Positions 43,374 through 53,527 of a DNA stretch of 64,000 bases are shown one piece after another (position 1 is the stretch's first letter; the number at the start of each line of letters is the position of its first letter). The translations under genes and the position numbers were made by a program. Under the pieces are notes generated by a model, which was not told where the DNA came from, did no database searches, and worked only from the letters and a program-made list of their open reading frames with translations. The DNA is from Chrysogorgia sp. JL179-B06 (taxonomy: Eukaryota; Cnidaria; Anthozoa; Scleralcyonacea; Chrysogorgiidae): assembly GCA_035772405.1 (NCBI GenBank), contig JAYKKM010000175.1:204501-268500 (forward strand), written 5' to 3'.

Positions 43374-44445
43374 GAAAATTGAAAATACAATTATCAGGGT
43401 TAAGATTGTACCCAAAAGACGAATGATCGTGATGCTTCCATGCGGTATTAGACAATGTAGGCAAACTATTTTGGAGAGTTTTCCCAACACTAGCAAAGAA
43501 ATTCGAGAAACCATTTGCAATTACTTTCTTATCAGACGTTGGCTCATTGTCTAGATTAAATACTTTACTTCTGTTGCCCTTGACTTCTTTTGTTGGAAAA
43601 CACTTCTTTATGTGTTTCCAGAATTTGCTAGGAGTATTAACGTTTTCTCTAAATAGGCGCCTGGTGTAGGTCGACTTGCTGTTTCGTATTAAACGTGTAA
43701 CAGCATTTCGAAGGCGGCGATAAGTGGACCATTCTAACTCCTTTCCCGACTTTCTTGCTCGTTTTAACAAGTAGTCCCTTTCGTGTATCTTCACTCTAAT
43801 TTCGCTTGTAAGCCAGGGACAATCTCGGCCACGCACCTTTTGTTCAGTAAAGGGAGTATGTTTATCCATAATTGATTTCAAAACGGTTTTAAAAGAGTTC
43901 CACGCCTTGTTGTCATCTTGTTCTCTGAGCACGTTATCCCAGTTTTGTTCGGCTAGGTCGTTCTTAAACGCAGTTGCGTTATACTTTGCGAAATTTCGTT
44001 TTCGTATCGTCCTGGGTTGGAATTTACGATTGTTTTTCTTCGTTACTATACCAACAAGATCGTGGTCGCTAATAGAATTTGCATGTGTTATGTTTTTTGA
44101 AATGTTTTGTTCGTGCGTTGTTGCTATCACATCTATTAGGGTACTTGAATTGATTGTAATCCTTGTTGGGACTTTAATGATCTGTTTAAAGCCATTAGTT
44201 TGAATGATGCGCTTGACTTCCTTATTGTTTTGTTGACGTAGGTAATCTGCATTTAAATCACCTAGTAGAATAGTCTCTTTGTTTTCACAAACGCCGGTAC
44301 TTAGCATATCTTGAAAAATGCTTTCAAAATCCTTATGCAAGTACTTTGAGGTATTTGGAGGGCGATATAGAATACAAATAAGGAGAGATCTTGAGTTTTT
44401 AACAAATATTTCCAACCACAGGGCTTCTAAGCCATCTCTTTCCAA
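43373..44445 (-). pseudogene. LINE apurinic-type endonuclease (C-terminal part) and linker
   Basis: Endonuclease/exonuclease/phosphatase-family domain of a non-LTR element, which nicks target DNA. Visible motifs are LYRPPN near 44,360, the GDLNAD box at 44,245-44,262 and the SDHDLV box near 44,055-44,070, which carries the catalytic Asp-His pair; the N-terminal part with the first catalytic Asn and Glu is missing. After it comes a basic linker of about 200 residues (PWLTSEIR, then LRNAVTRLIRNSKSTY). The frame shifts by one base near 43,372, so the following reverse transcriptase is out of frame. Confidence 0.9.
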
Positions 44446-44455
44446 GTCAGTTCGC

Positions 44456-45984
44456 CATTATACGCGAAAACTCAACGTTTTACAAATGAGTTGTTAAATG
44501 CAGGATATAAAGTTGTTGAAAAATGGGAATGTGAATTTTTAAATAAAAAAAAATATAGTTGTAGTGATATTATTGAATTGAAACAAAAAAATTTCGCATA
44601 TACAATATTAAAACCGCGTGACGGATTATATGGTGGGCGAACTTCTTCTATATGTTTATTTAGAGAGATAAAACAAAATGAACAAATTAAATATGTATAC
44701 TTTACATCTCTATACACTTTTGTTCAAAAAGAATTTGTTTTCCCGGTTGGACACCCTAAAATTTTCGTTAATGAAGAGTGTGAGAATATAAATATAAAAG
44801 ATATTTTCGGGTTGATTAAATGTAGTATATTATCCCCGCAAAATCTTTTATTTGGTGTTTTACCCGTTAGAGTAGCTGGAAAATTATTATTTCCTTTATG
44901 TAATCAATGTGCTAGTGATAAATGTGATAAATGTATACACAATGAAAACGATCGCTGTTTACGGGGTACATGGACCAGTGTTGAAATTAATAAAGCTGTT
45001 GATAAGGGATATAAAATTATTCAAATGTATGAAATATATCATTATGATCGGCAAGAAAAAATCTTTGTTGCTTATGTAAACGATTTTTTAAAACTAAAAC
45101 AAGAGGCGTCAGGTTTACCTGCTGAATGTTTTAATAGTGACGGAAGTAAAAATAAAATTAAAATTAACCAATATTGTGAAGATTATTTGAATCATGAACA
45201 GATTAGTTTAGATAAAGATAAAATAGAAAAAAATCCCGGTTTAAGAACTATAGCGAAAACATTATTAAATTCATTGTGGGGTAAATTTTGACAAAATGAA
45301 AATAACACGCAAGTTGCTTTTTTAAATGATTATGTGGAATTATTATTTTTAGCTAACAATAGGTGCAAAAAATTAACGTCTTCAGATTTTATTAATGATA
45401 CTCTTTTACGTTGTACATATGAAAATGTTGATGAATCTACAGTACCTTTAAAAACGGGTAATATTTTTATCGCATGTTTTGTTACAGCTTATGCACGTTT
45501 ACAGTTATATAATTTAATTGAAAAATTAGGAGGGCAAGTTTTATATTTTCATACCGATTTGATTATCTATGTGTGTGATAAAAATACTTGTTCGATTAAA
45601 ACCGGTAATTATTTAGGAGAATTAACCAATGAATTAAAAGAAAATGAATGGATTACTCGATTTTGTTCCACAGGACCTAAATGTTATTCTTATATTACTA
45701 ATTTAAACGAAGAAGTAGTTCATGTAAAAGGATTTTCTTTAAAAAATAAAGCGAAAGATATCTTAAATTTTAAAACATTAAATAAATGTATTGAAGATAA
45801 AGATCAAATCATTATAAGATATGAAAATAAAATATGTAAAGATAAATTAAATAATATTTTTATTAATAGTGAAATTAAAAAATTTTCATTTACTTTTAAT
45901 AAACGTATTGTTAAAGATAATTTTACTACAATTTCCTACGGATATTTAGAAGAAGAAGAAGAAGAAGAAGAAATAGACACATAG
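44456..45984 (+). pseudogene. Polinton/adintovirus protein-primed DNA polymerase B, dead remnant
   Basis: C-terminal half of a family-B DNA polymerase of the protein-primed type that replicates Polintons and adintoviruses. In order: a GYKVVEKWECEF block right at the truncated start (no start codon; a retroelement abuts it), GLYGGRTS, the palm motif A region FTSLY at 44,701-44,715 followed by PVGHP, a Cys cluster near 44,900, the KNPGLRTIAKTLLNSLWGKF motif B at 45,230-45,288, and the motif C region YFHTDLIIY at 45,544-45,570. The acidic residue expected just before FTSLY is a Tyr, and motif C lacks its first Asp, so catalysis is lost. A TGA at 45,289-45,291 breaks the frame right after motif B. 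The tail is eight GAA codons (45,949-45,972), then IDT and TAG. Confidence 0.9.
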
Positions 45985-46099
45985 ACTCGTTTTTTTTTAA
46001 ACAATTTTGTTTTTTAATCATACACTGCGTTTTTTCAAAAAATAAAAATTCCTCACCCTTTGTGTCTATACAATCCCACACCTTGTACTCGTCTTGTTA

Positions 46100-46446
46100 T
46101 TAATTGTCACTTTCACTGTCACTGTCAAACCCATACGCATCCATTAACCCCTCAATTGTCTTATTGTTGTTTTGGGAGGGGTTAAATACCCCCTCCCGTA
46201 TCCTTTCTTCTTCGTCCCAATTTTCCTTTTCATCATCTTCGTCATCATCATCATCATCATCATCATCGTTTTCAGGGACGTCTCGGTCATCATCGTCTTC
46301 GACGTCACCGTCTTCGACATCATCATGTGCATGGGCCTAACTTTTCGTCGGACCCAGTTTCCTTTGTTCCGAATGCGCGGACATTTGTTGTTATGCGAAC
46401 AAAATGGCGTTTCGAGAAGTTGCCACTTGCCGAAATCAAGAGCCAA
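46100..46446 (-). pseudogene. Acidic-tailed ORF remnant convergent with the polymerase
   Basis: Minus-strand reading of 46,100-46,324 gives an Asp/Glu-rich tail (an Asp run encoded by a CAT/GAT microsatellite at 46,240-46,268, then ENWDEEERIREGVFNPSQ, and MDAYGFDSDSESDN before TAA at 46,100-46,102). Upstream, in another frame, 46,330-46,446 holds a Cys/His- and Arg-rich stretch (FGKWQLLETPFCSHNNKC, then NWVRRKVRP). The two together look like one gene broken by a frameshift near 46,325. It converges on the polymerase with a 115-bp gap, as in compact viral genomes. I do not recognise the product. The Ser-rich and Met-rich open frames over the same bases are shadows. Confidence 0.4.
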
Positions 46447-46933
46447 GAAGAAATGGTATAATAAGCAGTTATGTGAAGGAAATCGTCAATTCTTTCAGGT
46501 AAGGAATGCCAATAATTAATATATCTGCGTAAGACTCTTCGTCTTGGCAATGATAATATTTTTGTTGCCACGAGAGTGGTTTGTCTTGATGTAATGTAAA
46601 TATATGTAATTTCATTTGATCTTTACTAATAGTTTTAACTTTGTTCTACGATATTTTACTATTAAAACTGAAGAAAATGACAAGCACAACCGTGAGGACA
46701 AACGCTTGTACGGTCTATCCCCACGCATAATTTAAATGATTATTTACAGATTCATTACAACAATTTACTGATGACTGTTATAAATATATAAGCTTATACC
46801 TATGGTCATATAACTTAGCACAGTTGATCGTCTTCCTTGCAAGGGTTCAGGATCATACAGGATATAGATCAGTAGTTAGTCATATATTAAAGTATGCAGC
46901 ATTGCAGCAATTAAGGCTTGATCTGATTGCCCA
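46447..46933. other. Non-coding stretch before the transposon candidate
   Basis: About 490 bp of AT-rich sequence with no convincing gene. A short minus-strand open frame (46,447-46,571) could be the start of the acidic ORF remnant, but it is in a third frame. Nothing else is recognised. Confidence 0.5.
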
Positions 46934-47261
46934 CCCTTACAAAACCAAACACTATTTTGAAGATAGTTTAATGCTAGTTTGAAAAGCTATTTTAAATCTA
47001 GTTCAAGTTCTATTTTAACTCTATTTAGAAAGTGATTGTCAACCCTATTTGTAAACAAGTTTTATTATAGTTTTAATCTGGTTTAAAGCTATTTGAAAGA
47101 TAGTTTAAACCTGTTTTAACTTTTCCAAAGCATGTGTTTAGTTGTTGATCAGCCATTAAAACAGGTTTTAAATAGTATTAAAATACATTAAAAATAGTAA
47201 AGCTGCAAAAAACCATGCTATTTAAAATATAGTTTAATACTATTTTAAGCCTAGTTTACTT

Positions 47262-47396
47262 AAAACAGGTTTTAAATAGTATTAAAATATATCCAAAATA
47301 GCAAATAAAACAGGTTTTAAATAGTATTAAAATATATCCAAAATAGCAAATAAAACAGGTTTTAAATTGTATTAAAATACATCCAAAATAGTAAAC
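47262..47396. repeat. 45-bp tandem repeat, three copies
   Basis: Three head-to-tail copies start at 47,262, 47,307 and 47,352, each beginning AAAACAGGTTTTAAATAGTA and ending around CAAAATAGCAAAT; the third is slightly diverged. A partial fourth copy is seen at 47,157-47,200. It is part of the left subterminal region of the transposon candidate. Confidence 0.9.
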
Positions 47397-47603
47397 CTGG
47401 ATGAGTTCTGTTATAATTTAAAATATAGTTTAGCCTAGTTTAGTGCTCTATTTGAAGGGTTTTCCACAAAGGTAAAAGGTTAAAGGGGGTTCCACTTTAT
47501 TAAAGTAAGTTTGTGAGAATTTGCAGGGATTTCGCTAAGTTTTGAAGTAGGTGGCTTTCCCCCCAAAGTAGCCGTCATTGTCGACGACACAATTCTAATG
47601 GGG

Positions 47604-47625
47604 TCCGGGGGCACGCGCCCCCGGA
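47604..47625. repeat. GC-rich 9-bp-stem hairpin
   Basis: TCCGGGGGC and GCCCCCGGA are perfect inverted copies around a 4-base loop ACGC. It stands out in an AT-rich stretch, inside a segment (47,460-47,690) of higher GC that looks like a separate short dispersed repeat. No U-tract follows, and it is in a eukaryote, so I do not call it a terminator. Confidence 0.7.
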
Positions 47626-48002
47626 AATGTTTTGAAATTTGGGTCTCTGAAACGGCATTTGAGAGCACTTGTGAGGAACATATAACGGTATTAAATCACA
47701 TTTTTTAACAGTCACTGTTAGTGTATATTATTCTCATCATTTGGAAGAAAACTGTCTCGACCATGTCAGTGTCACTGTGTATTGTCTTCATATACTGTAA
47801 GTTCTATCAGACATTGAGACACTGTAAATTCATCAAACATTTCTTCGAAGCGAAGAAAGTATATAAATGGAATTTTAACTTAACACTAAAACAATAAATC
47901 TCAACTTGACGCGCTTGACAAGACACGCTTGATGCTTCTCAGTCATATTTACATTCCCAGGATGAGCAAGTACTTTGTGTAATCTATGATGTAGTTTTCT
48001 TG

Positions 48003-48232
48003 TCAGTGATCCGATGGGGTTTGAATGTTTTCGTTACAATCATGGACAATGGTTTGTATTATTTGCACCAATTAACAGAAAATAAATATTCAAGGGACTG
48101 TATGAATTACAATGTCAATGATGATGGAATTTTTGCAGCTTTTGGTAAAAACAAACCCGTAGAGAGACATTTTTGCTTGGACATCGAGAAAAATATACCC
48201 GGCGATTTGCTACATACATACTGGTATGTATA
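48003..48232 (+). other. Possible captured exon, about 76 residues
   Basis: An open frame with protein-like composition (DNGLYYLHQLTENKYSRD, then FAAFGKNKPVERHFCLD and IPGDLLHTYW) ends where CATACTG is followed by GTATGT, a good 5' splice-site sequence. No ATG is placed convincingly. It lies in the interior of the transposon candidate, so it could be a host gene piece carried by the element, or a chance ORF. I do not recognise the family. Confidence 0.25.
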
Positions 48233-48997
48233 AAACTGAGCTGATTCACTTAGCACTTTGCATGTTCACCACATGCATTTATAATTCCATCAATTGAAAA
48301 ATCAAAAAAATATAATCAATTGCAACTGGTATACAATATCACATCAAGAAATCTTTTGAATATTACCAAATGTTTGGAAGTTAAATTTATACATAAAAAT
48401 TATGATATTAAACAAATGAAATTCCCTTTTGTTGATTGTTATTCATACTTATAATTATCATCATTATTATTATAAACAAATGAAAGGTTATACTTATATT
48501 TAAACGGATATTCCCAACAAATTTTCGTATAATAATACCGCTTTGTTTCCTCTCTTTCCTGAGACCAGATAAAAGAAAGACCAAATGGCTTTCTTCGTCA
48601 TTCAAATTGTTTTGATTGGACACTCGATTGTCCACTATTTCCATTAAAAATAACTCTTCTGATACAATGCAGGGGAAATATCTAAGACAATGTTTTTGAT
48701 AAGATATAATTAAGATAACCTCTGGTAAACTATTTGATTTGGTATTTTATAGCTGCTTCAAACTTTCAGATACGTTTAGTATATATAGCTTATAGTAGAT
48801 CAGACTTACCTTCGAACAAATAATTGATGATCAGACATTTCTTTAGATTTACCAAACAAAGAATCCAAGACACAACGGAGTAGCTTCGACAACCACGAGG
48901 GAATTCAAATATGGCGCAACTGCTTAAGACTATCTCGCTGGGAACTCTGGGAAATGTTCATTTCCCTCGTCCCCATGGCCTTCGCGGCAATTTCAAT

Positions 48998-49033
48998 TAG
49001 AGTCTAGACGTTTATAGACTAGTCTAGACTCTA
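48998..49033. repeat. 12-bp perfect inverted repeat
   Basis: TAGAGTCTAGAC at 48,998-49,009 and GTCTAGACTCTA at 49,022-49,033 are perfect inverted copies with a 12-base spacer. It sits where the interior of the transposon candidate meets its right subterminal repeats, so it may be an old inner boundary. Confidence 0.85.
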
Positions 49034-49686
49034 GAGTTAAAATAGGACTGTTTTAAAACTAGTTCATAGAACCAAGTTCCTTATTTGATGAACTAGTTTC
49101 AAAATAGATGTTGTAGGAAATTGTTACATAGTTTAAAACTAGTTTTAAGGTTGCATTTTATATTAAATAGTTTAAAAATATACACATAAATTCAAAATAT
49201 ATTTTAAATAGATCACAACTTGTTTTCCAATTTCTCTTAAATATTTAAAACTAGTTTTAAAATTGACATCTTATGTAAAAAATACTTAAAATAGACCTAT
49301 TTTTTAGCTGTTTTGCTTTCAAAATAGTTTTGAAATAGGTAAAAAAATTATTCAAGTTAAAACAGCATTGAAATATGGTTGAAATAGATTTAAAACTGTG
49401 AAGACTATTTTAACAAATTATGAAAAATAGTGTTAAAATAGGCCATCAGCCTTTAAAAATAGGGGGAAAATAGTTGAAATAGGTTTAAAATATATTTCAA
49501 ATACCTTTAAAATAGTGTCTGGTTTCGTAAGGGCATGCAAGACCTCTTTGGGGTGTTTTTAATTTTTCCTTTTAGGATTCATTTATAATTTATAATGCTG
49601 CATTTTAAATTACAGCCCCATTGTAACATGGACCTTAATTGCATAGTACAGATATTATTGTAAACATTACATTGCACAGCATATAT

Positions 49687-50075
49687 AGCTTGAACTGACT
49701 GCCGAAAGACAGAAATCTTGACAGCCAGCTGCCCAAAGACAGAAATCTTGACAGCTTAGAAGTCCTTGCTATATATAACTATGTATTTTAATCAATAACA
49801 TTGTTTTTATTATTATTATTATTATTATTTGATTTGAACTTACATATACTAATTTAATTAAACTGTGTTGCTTACATAACATTGTTATTATAGATAAAAT
49901 TATTTTATTAACTGATACTGTGAAGATGTATTTATTTGCTATACTGTATGATCTGTTTCTATGATAATAATTATATGCTACACAGAATAGCTGAACTGAC
50001 TGCCGAAAGACAGAAATCTTAACAGCCAGCTGCCCAAAGACAGAAATCTTGACAGCTTGGAAGTCCTTGCTATAA
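49687..50075. repeat. Pair of ~85-bp direct repeats, 301 bp apart
   Basis: The segment from TGAACTGACTGCCGAAAGAC to AAGTCCTTGCTATA occurs at about 49,687-49,774 and 49,989-50,075 with only a few differences. Each copy contains an internal ~30-bp duplication (GACAGAAATCTTGACAGC twice). The spacer is AT-rich with an ATT microsatellite at 49,806-49,830. It could be a duplicated short repeat or remnant flanks of a small element; no ORF links to it. Confidence 0.85.
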
Positions 50076-50303
50076 CTATGCATCATGATGATTATTATAC
50101 TTTTAATCCTGATTTGATATATTTAGGTGTTGCAACTAATTAATCTGTTTGTTTTATTTGTATGAAAAATTATCCACAAGCAATAGATTGGTCATTAGCA
50201 AGCACAGCTATGACCACATATTATGTTGTTGACTACTCTGTAATGTACTGTGGGTGTACTTTAGTAATAATGCAAAGCTCACTACGGCACTACCAGTAGT
50301 AAT

Positions 50304-50339
50304 TATATATATATATATATATATACATGAAAGTATACA

Positions 50340-50416
<77 letters not shown>
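50304..50416. repeat. TA dinucleotide microsatellites
   Basis: Two pure runs, 50,304-50,325 and 50,343-50,416 (about 37 TA units), separated by 17 bp. The short peptide runs of alternating Tyr/Ile in this region are translations of the repeat, not genes. Confidence 0.98.
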
Positions 50417-50418
<2 letters not shown>

Positions 50419-52350
50419 GATGTTTTTCTTCATTGTATATACTGCTTTGCCCGTATAACCTTAGTCCTATTTACATTAAGCCCCCAAACCAGTGAATCCA
50501 CTATATCCCATAACATGAAGTGATGAAGTACTGTACGTACCCAGATTGAAATTTTAAATTGTTATGCCTGTGCAATTAGGTTTCGTATAATATACATATT
50601 TTTAGCCCCGCAGTTGCACCTACAAAAATAAAACTAGCCCCCCCTGGATTTCGAGTATAGCTACGAGTCACGTGAACAGTCGTTGGACATATTTGAAATT
50701 GTGTATTTCGGTTTGAGTTAGCGAGAGAGTTTTGCAACGGGCGGACGCTTTTGATGCGAATCAAACTGCTTTTAATTTAGTAGGGCTAAGTTTCCACATT
50801 GCCGTGTTTCACAGTTGGCGAGGACATCATTAAGACCAATGACCCGATCCCTGGTCCTGTAAAAGAATATACGGGATCCTCTGGCTTTGTTGCTAACGAG
50901 GGAGGCTGTGACGGTAGGAAACTAGTAGCGTCCGCCATTGTTGTGAAACATAAACACGACCCTAGAGCCGAAAGTGTAGAAGAAAATATTTTTTTAAAAC
51001 TTAGAATGATGAGTTAAAGTGTGCAATCTCTCGCTTAAGGTGTATTTGGAGTTCATTTATATTATTTGGAGTTTATTTATATTTATAATGCCTTTAATAT
51101 AGGTTTTAGTTTCCCCGGCTTAGAGTGGTCATGTACATGACATGTATTTATGCATATTAACAATGAACTAGTACTGTCTATACACTAATAACAACCACGG
51201 GCTGTGCCCTCAATTCGAGCGCCAATTTGCATGTCCCTTTCACCTTCTTCTCCGATTTAAAACAACAACATGATTGACGGATTTGACGCTATAAAAAATA
51301 CTTGCAAAAAATCTATAAAAAGTAACTGTATCACTTCGTGATGTCGATCAGTGATTTGGTATTCAAGTCGAAAGTTTTGAAGATGAGATATTACAAAATC
51401 GATCCGTATGAACGTAAACAGTGCAACGGTGTGAACAGTTTCGCACGAGACTAGACATTCTCTTTAAACTCGAAGCAAACCAGTCTACGCCGCTAGCTTG
51501 CTAAATTTCAAAAATGATAATGGCAATTCAAGCCAAAGAAGAAACGGGTCCTTGTTCCCCCTGACAAATATATTCCACCGAAAATTATGTAAACAGAGAT
51601 ACAGTTGTCGTTAAATCGTCCCCAATCGAAACTTGTCGCAAACGAATGACTTAGACTCCTGATATTCAAATTAAAAGTGACACGTATATACATTTGCCTG
51701 ACCATTCCTTGACGTTTTCCATGTCTGAATGTAAGGGTTCATTTTTGCCATCGCAACTATCTACTACCTTGGTTACCATCACAAAGCATAACAAAAGTAT
51801 AAAAGAGTATTTTCTTGGCTGCACTTTTGCATGCTACAATAAAAACAATACACCATTTCCCAGGAAACAGAACCAGTTTTGGCCAGAAAAAAAGTAGATC
51901 ATAAAGTTTTGTTTTGCGTTTCTGGGGGGTGAAATGCGCAAGAAAACAAAAAATGCTAAATGCGTTGCTATGGAAACTAAGTCACTAGGTAGATAAAAAT
52001 GCTTATAAACAGATAAAAATAAAAAATTTAACTGTGAATCAACCAGAAAATGTTCTTCCAGTATTTAAAGCTTCATAAAAGTTGAAAACATTTTTTTTGC
52101 CTCTGAGGTAAAAATTTAGGTAGACCCCCGCCTTAAAATGTATAAGGATGCTTATTCATTTCGTGATTGCAAGGATTCTAAGTTTTATGCTGTGGTTTAT
52201 ATGGAAAAGGATTTTATTTATTACTTGAGCCACCTGTGGTAAGCACAAGTCTTAAATCCGGCTTCATTTCTGTGTTCGTCGTTTTTACGTCGAGAGAATG
52301 TAATTATTGCGTGGGCGATTTCCGGCAGTTTTATAGTCAGTTTTATAGTC
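50417..52350. other. Non-coding DNA with one weak exon candidate
   Basis: About 1.9 kb with no recognised gene. The strand-plus stretch 50,799-51,017 has an open frame of 72 codons with more even base use than its surroundings (EDIIKTNDPIPGPVKEYTGS, then FVANEGGCDGRKLVA), preceded by a CACAG that could act as a splice acceptor, so it might be a host exon remnant. The rest, including 51,200-51,900, shows only short open frames without motifs. Confidence 0.4.
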
Positions 52351-52653
52351 AATGAATCGCAGTCGGAAAAGCATTTACGAGACATGTAAACCAGAAAACT
52401 AATGCAAAGATTCTCTCCAGGATAACTGGATGAGAGAAACACAGATGAGAGATTAAAGAAACAACTCGCAGAACCGTGGACGAAACGTCAACATGACAAC
52501 ATAATCGTTGCAAGGCAATGCAAGCGAATTGAAGCGAGTTCGGACTTTCGTTTTATTGACAATGAATCGCAGTTGGAAAAGTTTACCGAGACCTGTAAAC
52601 CCGCAAACCATTGCAAAGATTCTCTCCAAGATGAGAGAAACACAGATGAGAGA
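52351..52653. repeat. ~100-bp duplication, copies 210 bp apart
   Basis: Copy 1 at 52,351-52,452 and copy 2 at 52,561-52,653 share AATGAATCGCAGT, CGAGAC, TGTAAACC, GCAAAGATTCTCTCC and ATGAGAGAAACACAGATGAG in order, with small gaps. Just before copy 1 a 12-bp unit CAGTTTTATAGT is also doubled (52,326-52,349). No coding role is seen; the short ORFs across copy 2 are not supported by both copies. Confidence 0.85.
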
Positions 52654-53527
52654 TCAATCATGAAGACGGAAAGGACAGCCGAAGTACAGGGAAATATTAT
52701 ATTATGTTGTGTTGACATTTATCCCGTGAAACTCCGTAATATTAATCATTATGAAACGTGTTTTTGTCCGATTTAAATCAATTCTATATCGAAATGATCA
52801 CTTGAATCTGGCAAATCGAACGCTGTAGGTTTCGTCTGCTTAAAATATGAAGATCAGATGTTTATATATGAGAAAATGCGGTAAGCGATTAAAGCGAGCT
52901 CGTGGACATAGCTTCAAGATCTATTCGTTGTTTACCCGATGATTTAATGCTTTTATGTCCATTAAAACGATGTAATTTCGTAACAGATATGTTTCGTATA
53001 CCTTGCCGTTGATTTTAATTTTAATTTTGACACACGAAGACCTTCAATCGAACAGATATTAGAAAAAATAGCATTGCCGTGGCGGTGTTGTTTACATTAA
53101 ATTTCGTCTGCGTGTCAGGTGTTCTGCATTCGGGTGGGGGGCTAGCCTGCGTATGACGCCTGATTTTTCTTCAGTGCCTGATTACAGAAATCAATGCATT
53201 AAAAATTATCCTTTGTTCTATAAGACAAGTGAGCGGGTTTTCTAATTCCAACTGTCTAACATGCGTATATGCCACCAATGCATATGTCCCTAAAAGTAGC
53301 CCAAGTTAACGCCTAGCGGGCGTCTTGTTTTGGTAATAATCATCGAGGGTTGGTAGTAAAAGATCTCAATCCACAATCATATCTCAATACGGAACTGGGA
53401 ATATCTTCAAATTATTTTCTTATGATAATTAAGCGAAACACCGTAATCAATTTGCAAGAAGAAGTATATTTTGATTCAACTGTTATATTACAAAATATCT
53501 CCACGAACGCTTGAAAAAAACAACAAG
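52654..53527. other. Non-coding DNA before the virus-like gene block
   Basis: Roughly 870 bp with no gene I can support. Composition shifts to the very A/T-rich style of the viral block near 53,440. A terminal inverted repeat or target duplication marking the left end of the element is not evident by eye. Confidence 0.5.

Larger units (their letters stand above)
42759..44455 (-). mobile_element. Non-LTR retroelement 3, truncated at both ends
   Basis: A LINE fragment of a different family from elements 1 and 2, on the minus strand. It begins inside the endonuclease at about 44,455, where it abuts the DNA polymerase remnant, and stops inside the reverse transcriptase at 42,759, right after FGVPQ and before the catalytic YxDD. 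There is no 3' UTR and no AATAAA tail, so the low-coordinate edge is a breakpoint and not a normal 3' end. A 12-base stretch, 42,747-42,758, separates it from the inverted satellite piece. Confidence 0.92.
46934..49533. mobile_element. Candidate non-autonomous DNA transposon with 25-bp terminal inverted repeats
   Basis: The ends 46,934-46,958 (CCCTTACAAAACCAAACAC...) and 49,509-49,533 are inverted copies differing at 2 of 25 positions. Inside each end lie about 500 bp of degenerate subterminal repeats based on TTTAAA and ATAGTTTAAA-like phrases (46,959-47,460 and 49,035-49,508). The interior, about 1.5 kb, has no transposase ORF. A 2-bp CA duplication may flank it (CCCA before, CATG after), but this is too short to be sure. 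It may be a MITE-like or fragment-carrying element; I cannot name the superfamily. Confidence 0.6.

Noticed and set aside
43907..44203. Plus-strand 98-residue frame across LINE 3
   Set aside because: Antisense shadow of the endonuclease/linker coding sequence.
45289..45291. Recoding of TGA as an amino acid across the viral block
   Set aside because: In-frame TAA and TAG interruptions occur as well as TGA, and the polymerase has lost catalytic residues, so decay explains the stops better.
46104..46340. Plus-strand Ser-rich and minus-strand Met-rich frames over the GAT/CAT microsatellite
   Set aside because: Both are translations of the triplet repeat in the wrong frame; the acidic minus-strand frame is the only one with varied sequence outside the repeat.
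47604..47625. Hairpin as a transcription terminator
   Set aside because: Eukaryotic context, no following T-run, and no gene ending at it.
49687..50075. The 85-bp direct repeats as LTRs or target duplications of an insertion
   Set aside because: Only about 215 bp lies between the copies, with no coding capacity, and the ends lack TG...CA or other element signatures.
50254..50523. Tyr/Ile repeat ORF
   Set aside because: It is the TA microsatellite read as codons.
46572..53450. tRNA or other structured RNA genes
   Set aside because: I looked for tRNA box A and box B consensus in the non-repetitive parts by eye and saw none convincing; a covariance-model scan would be decisive.
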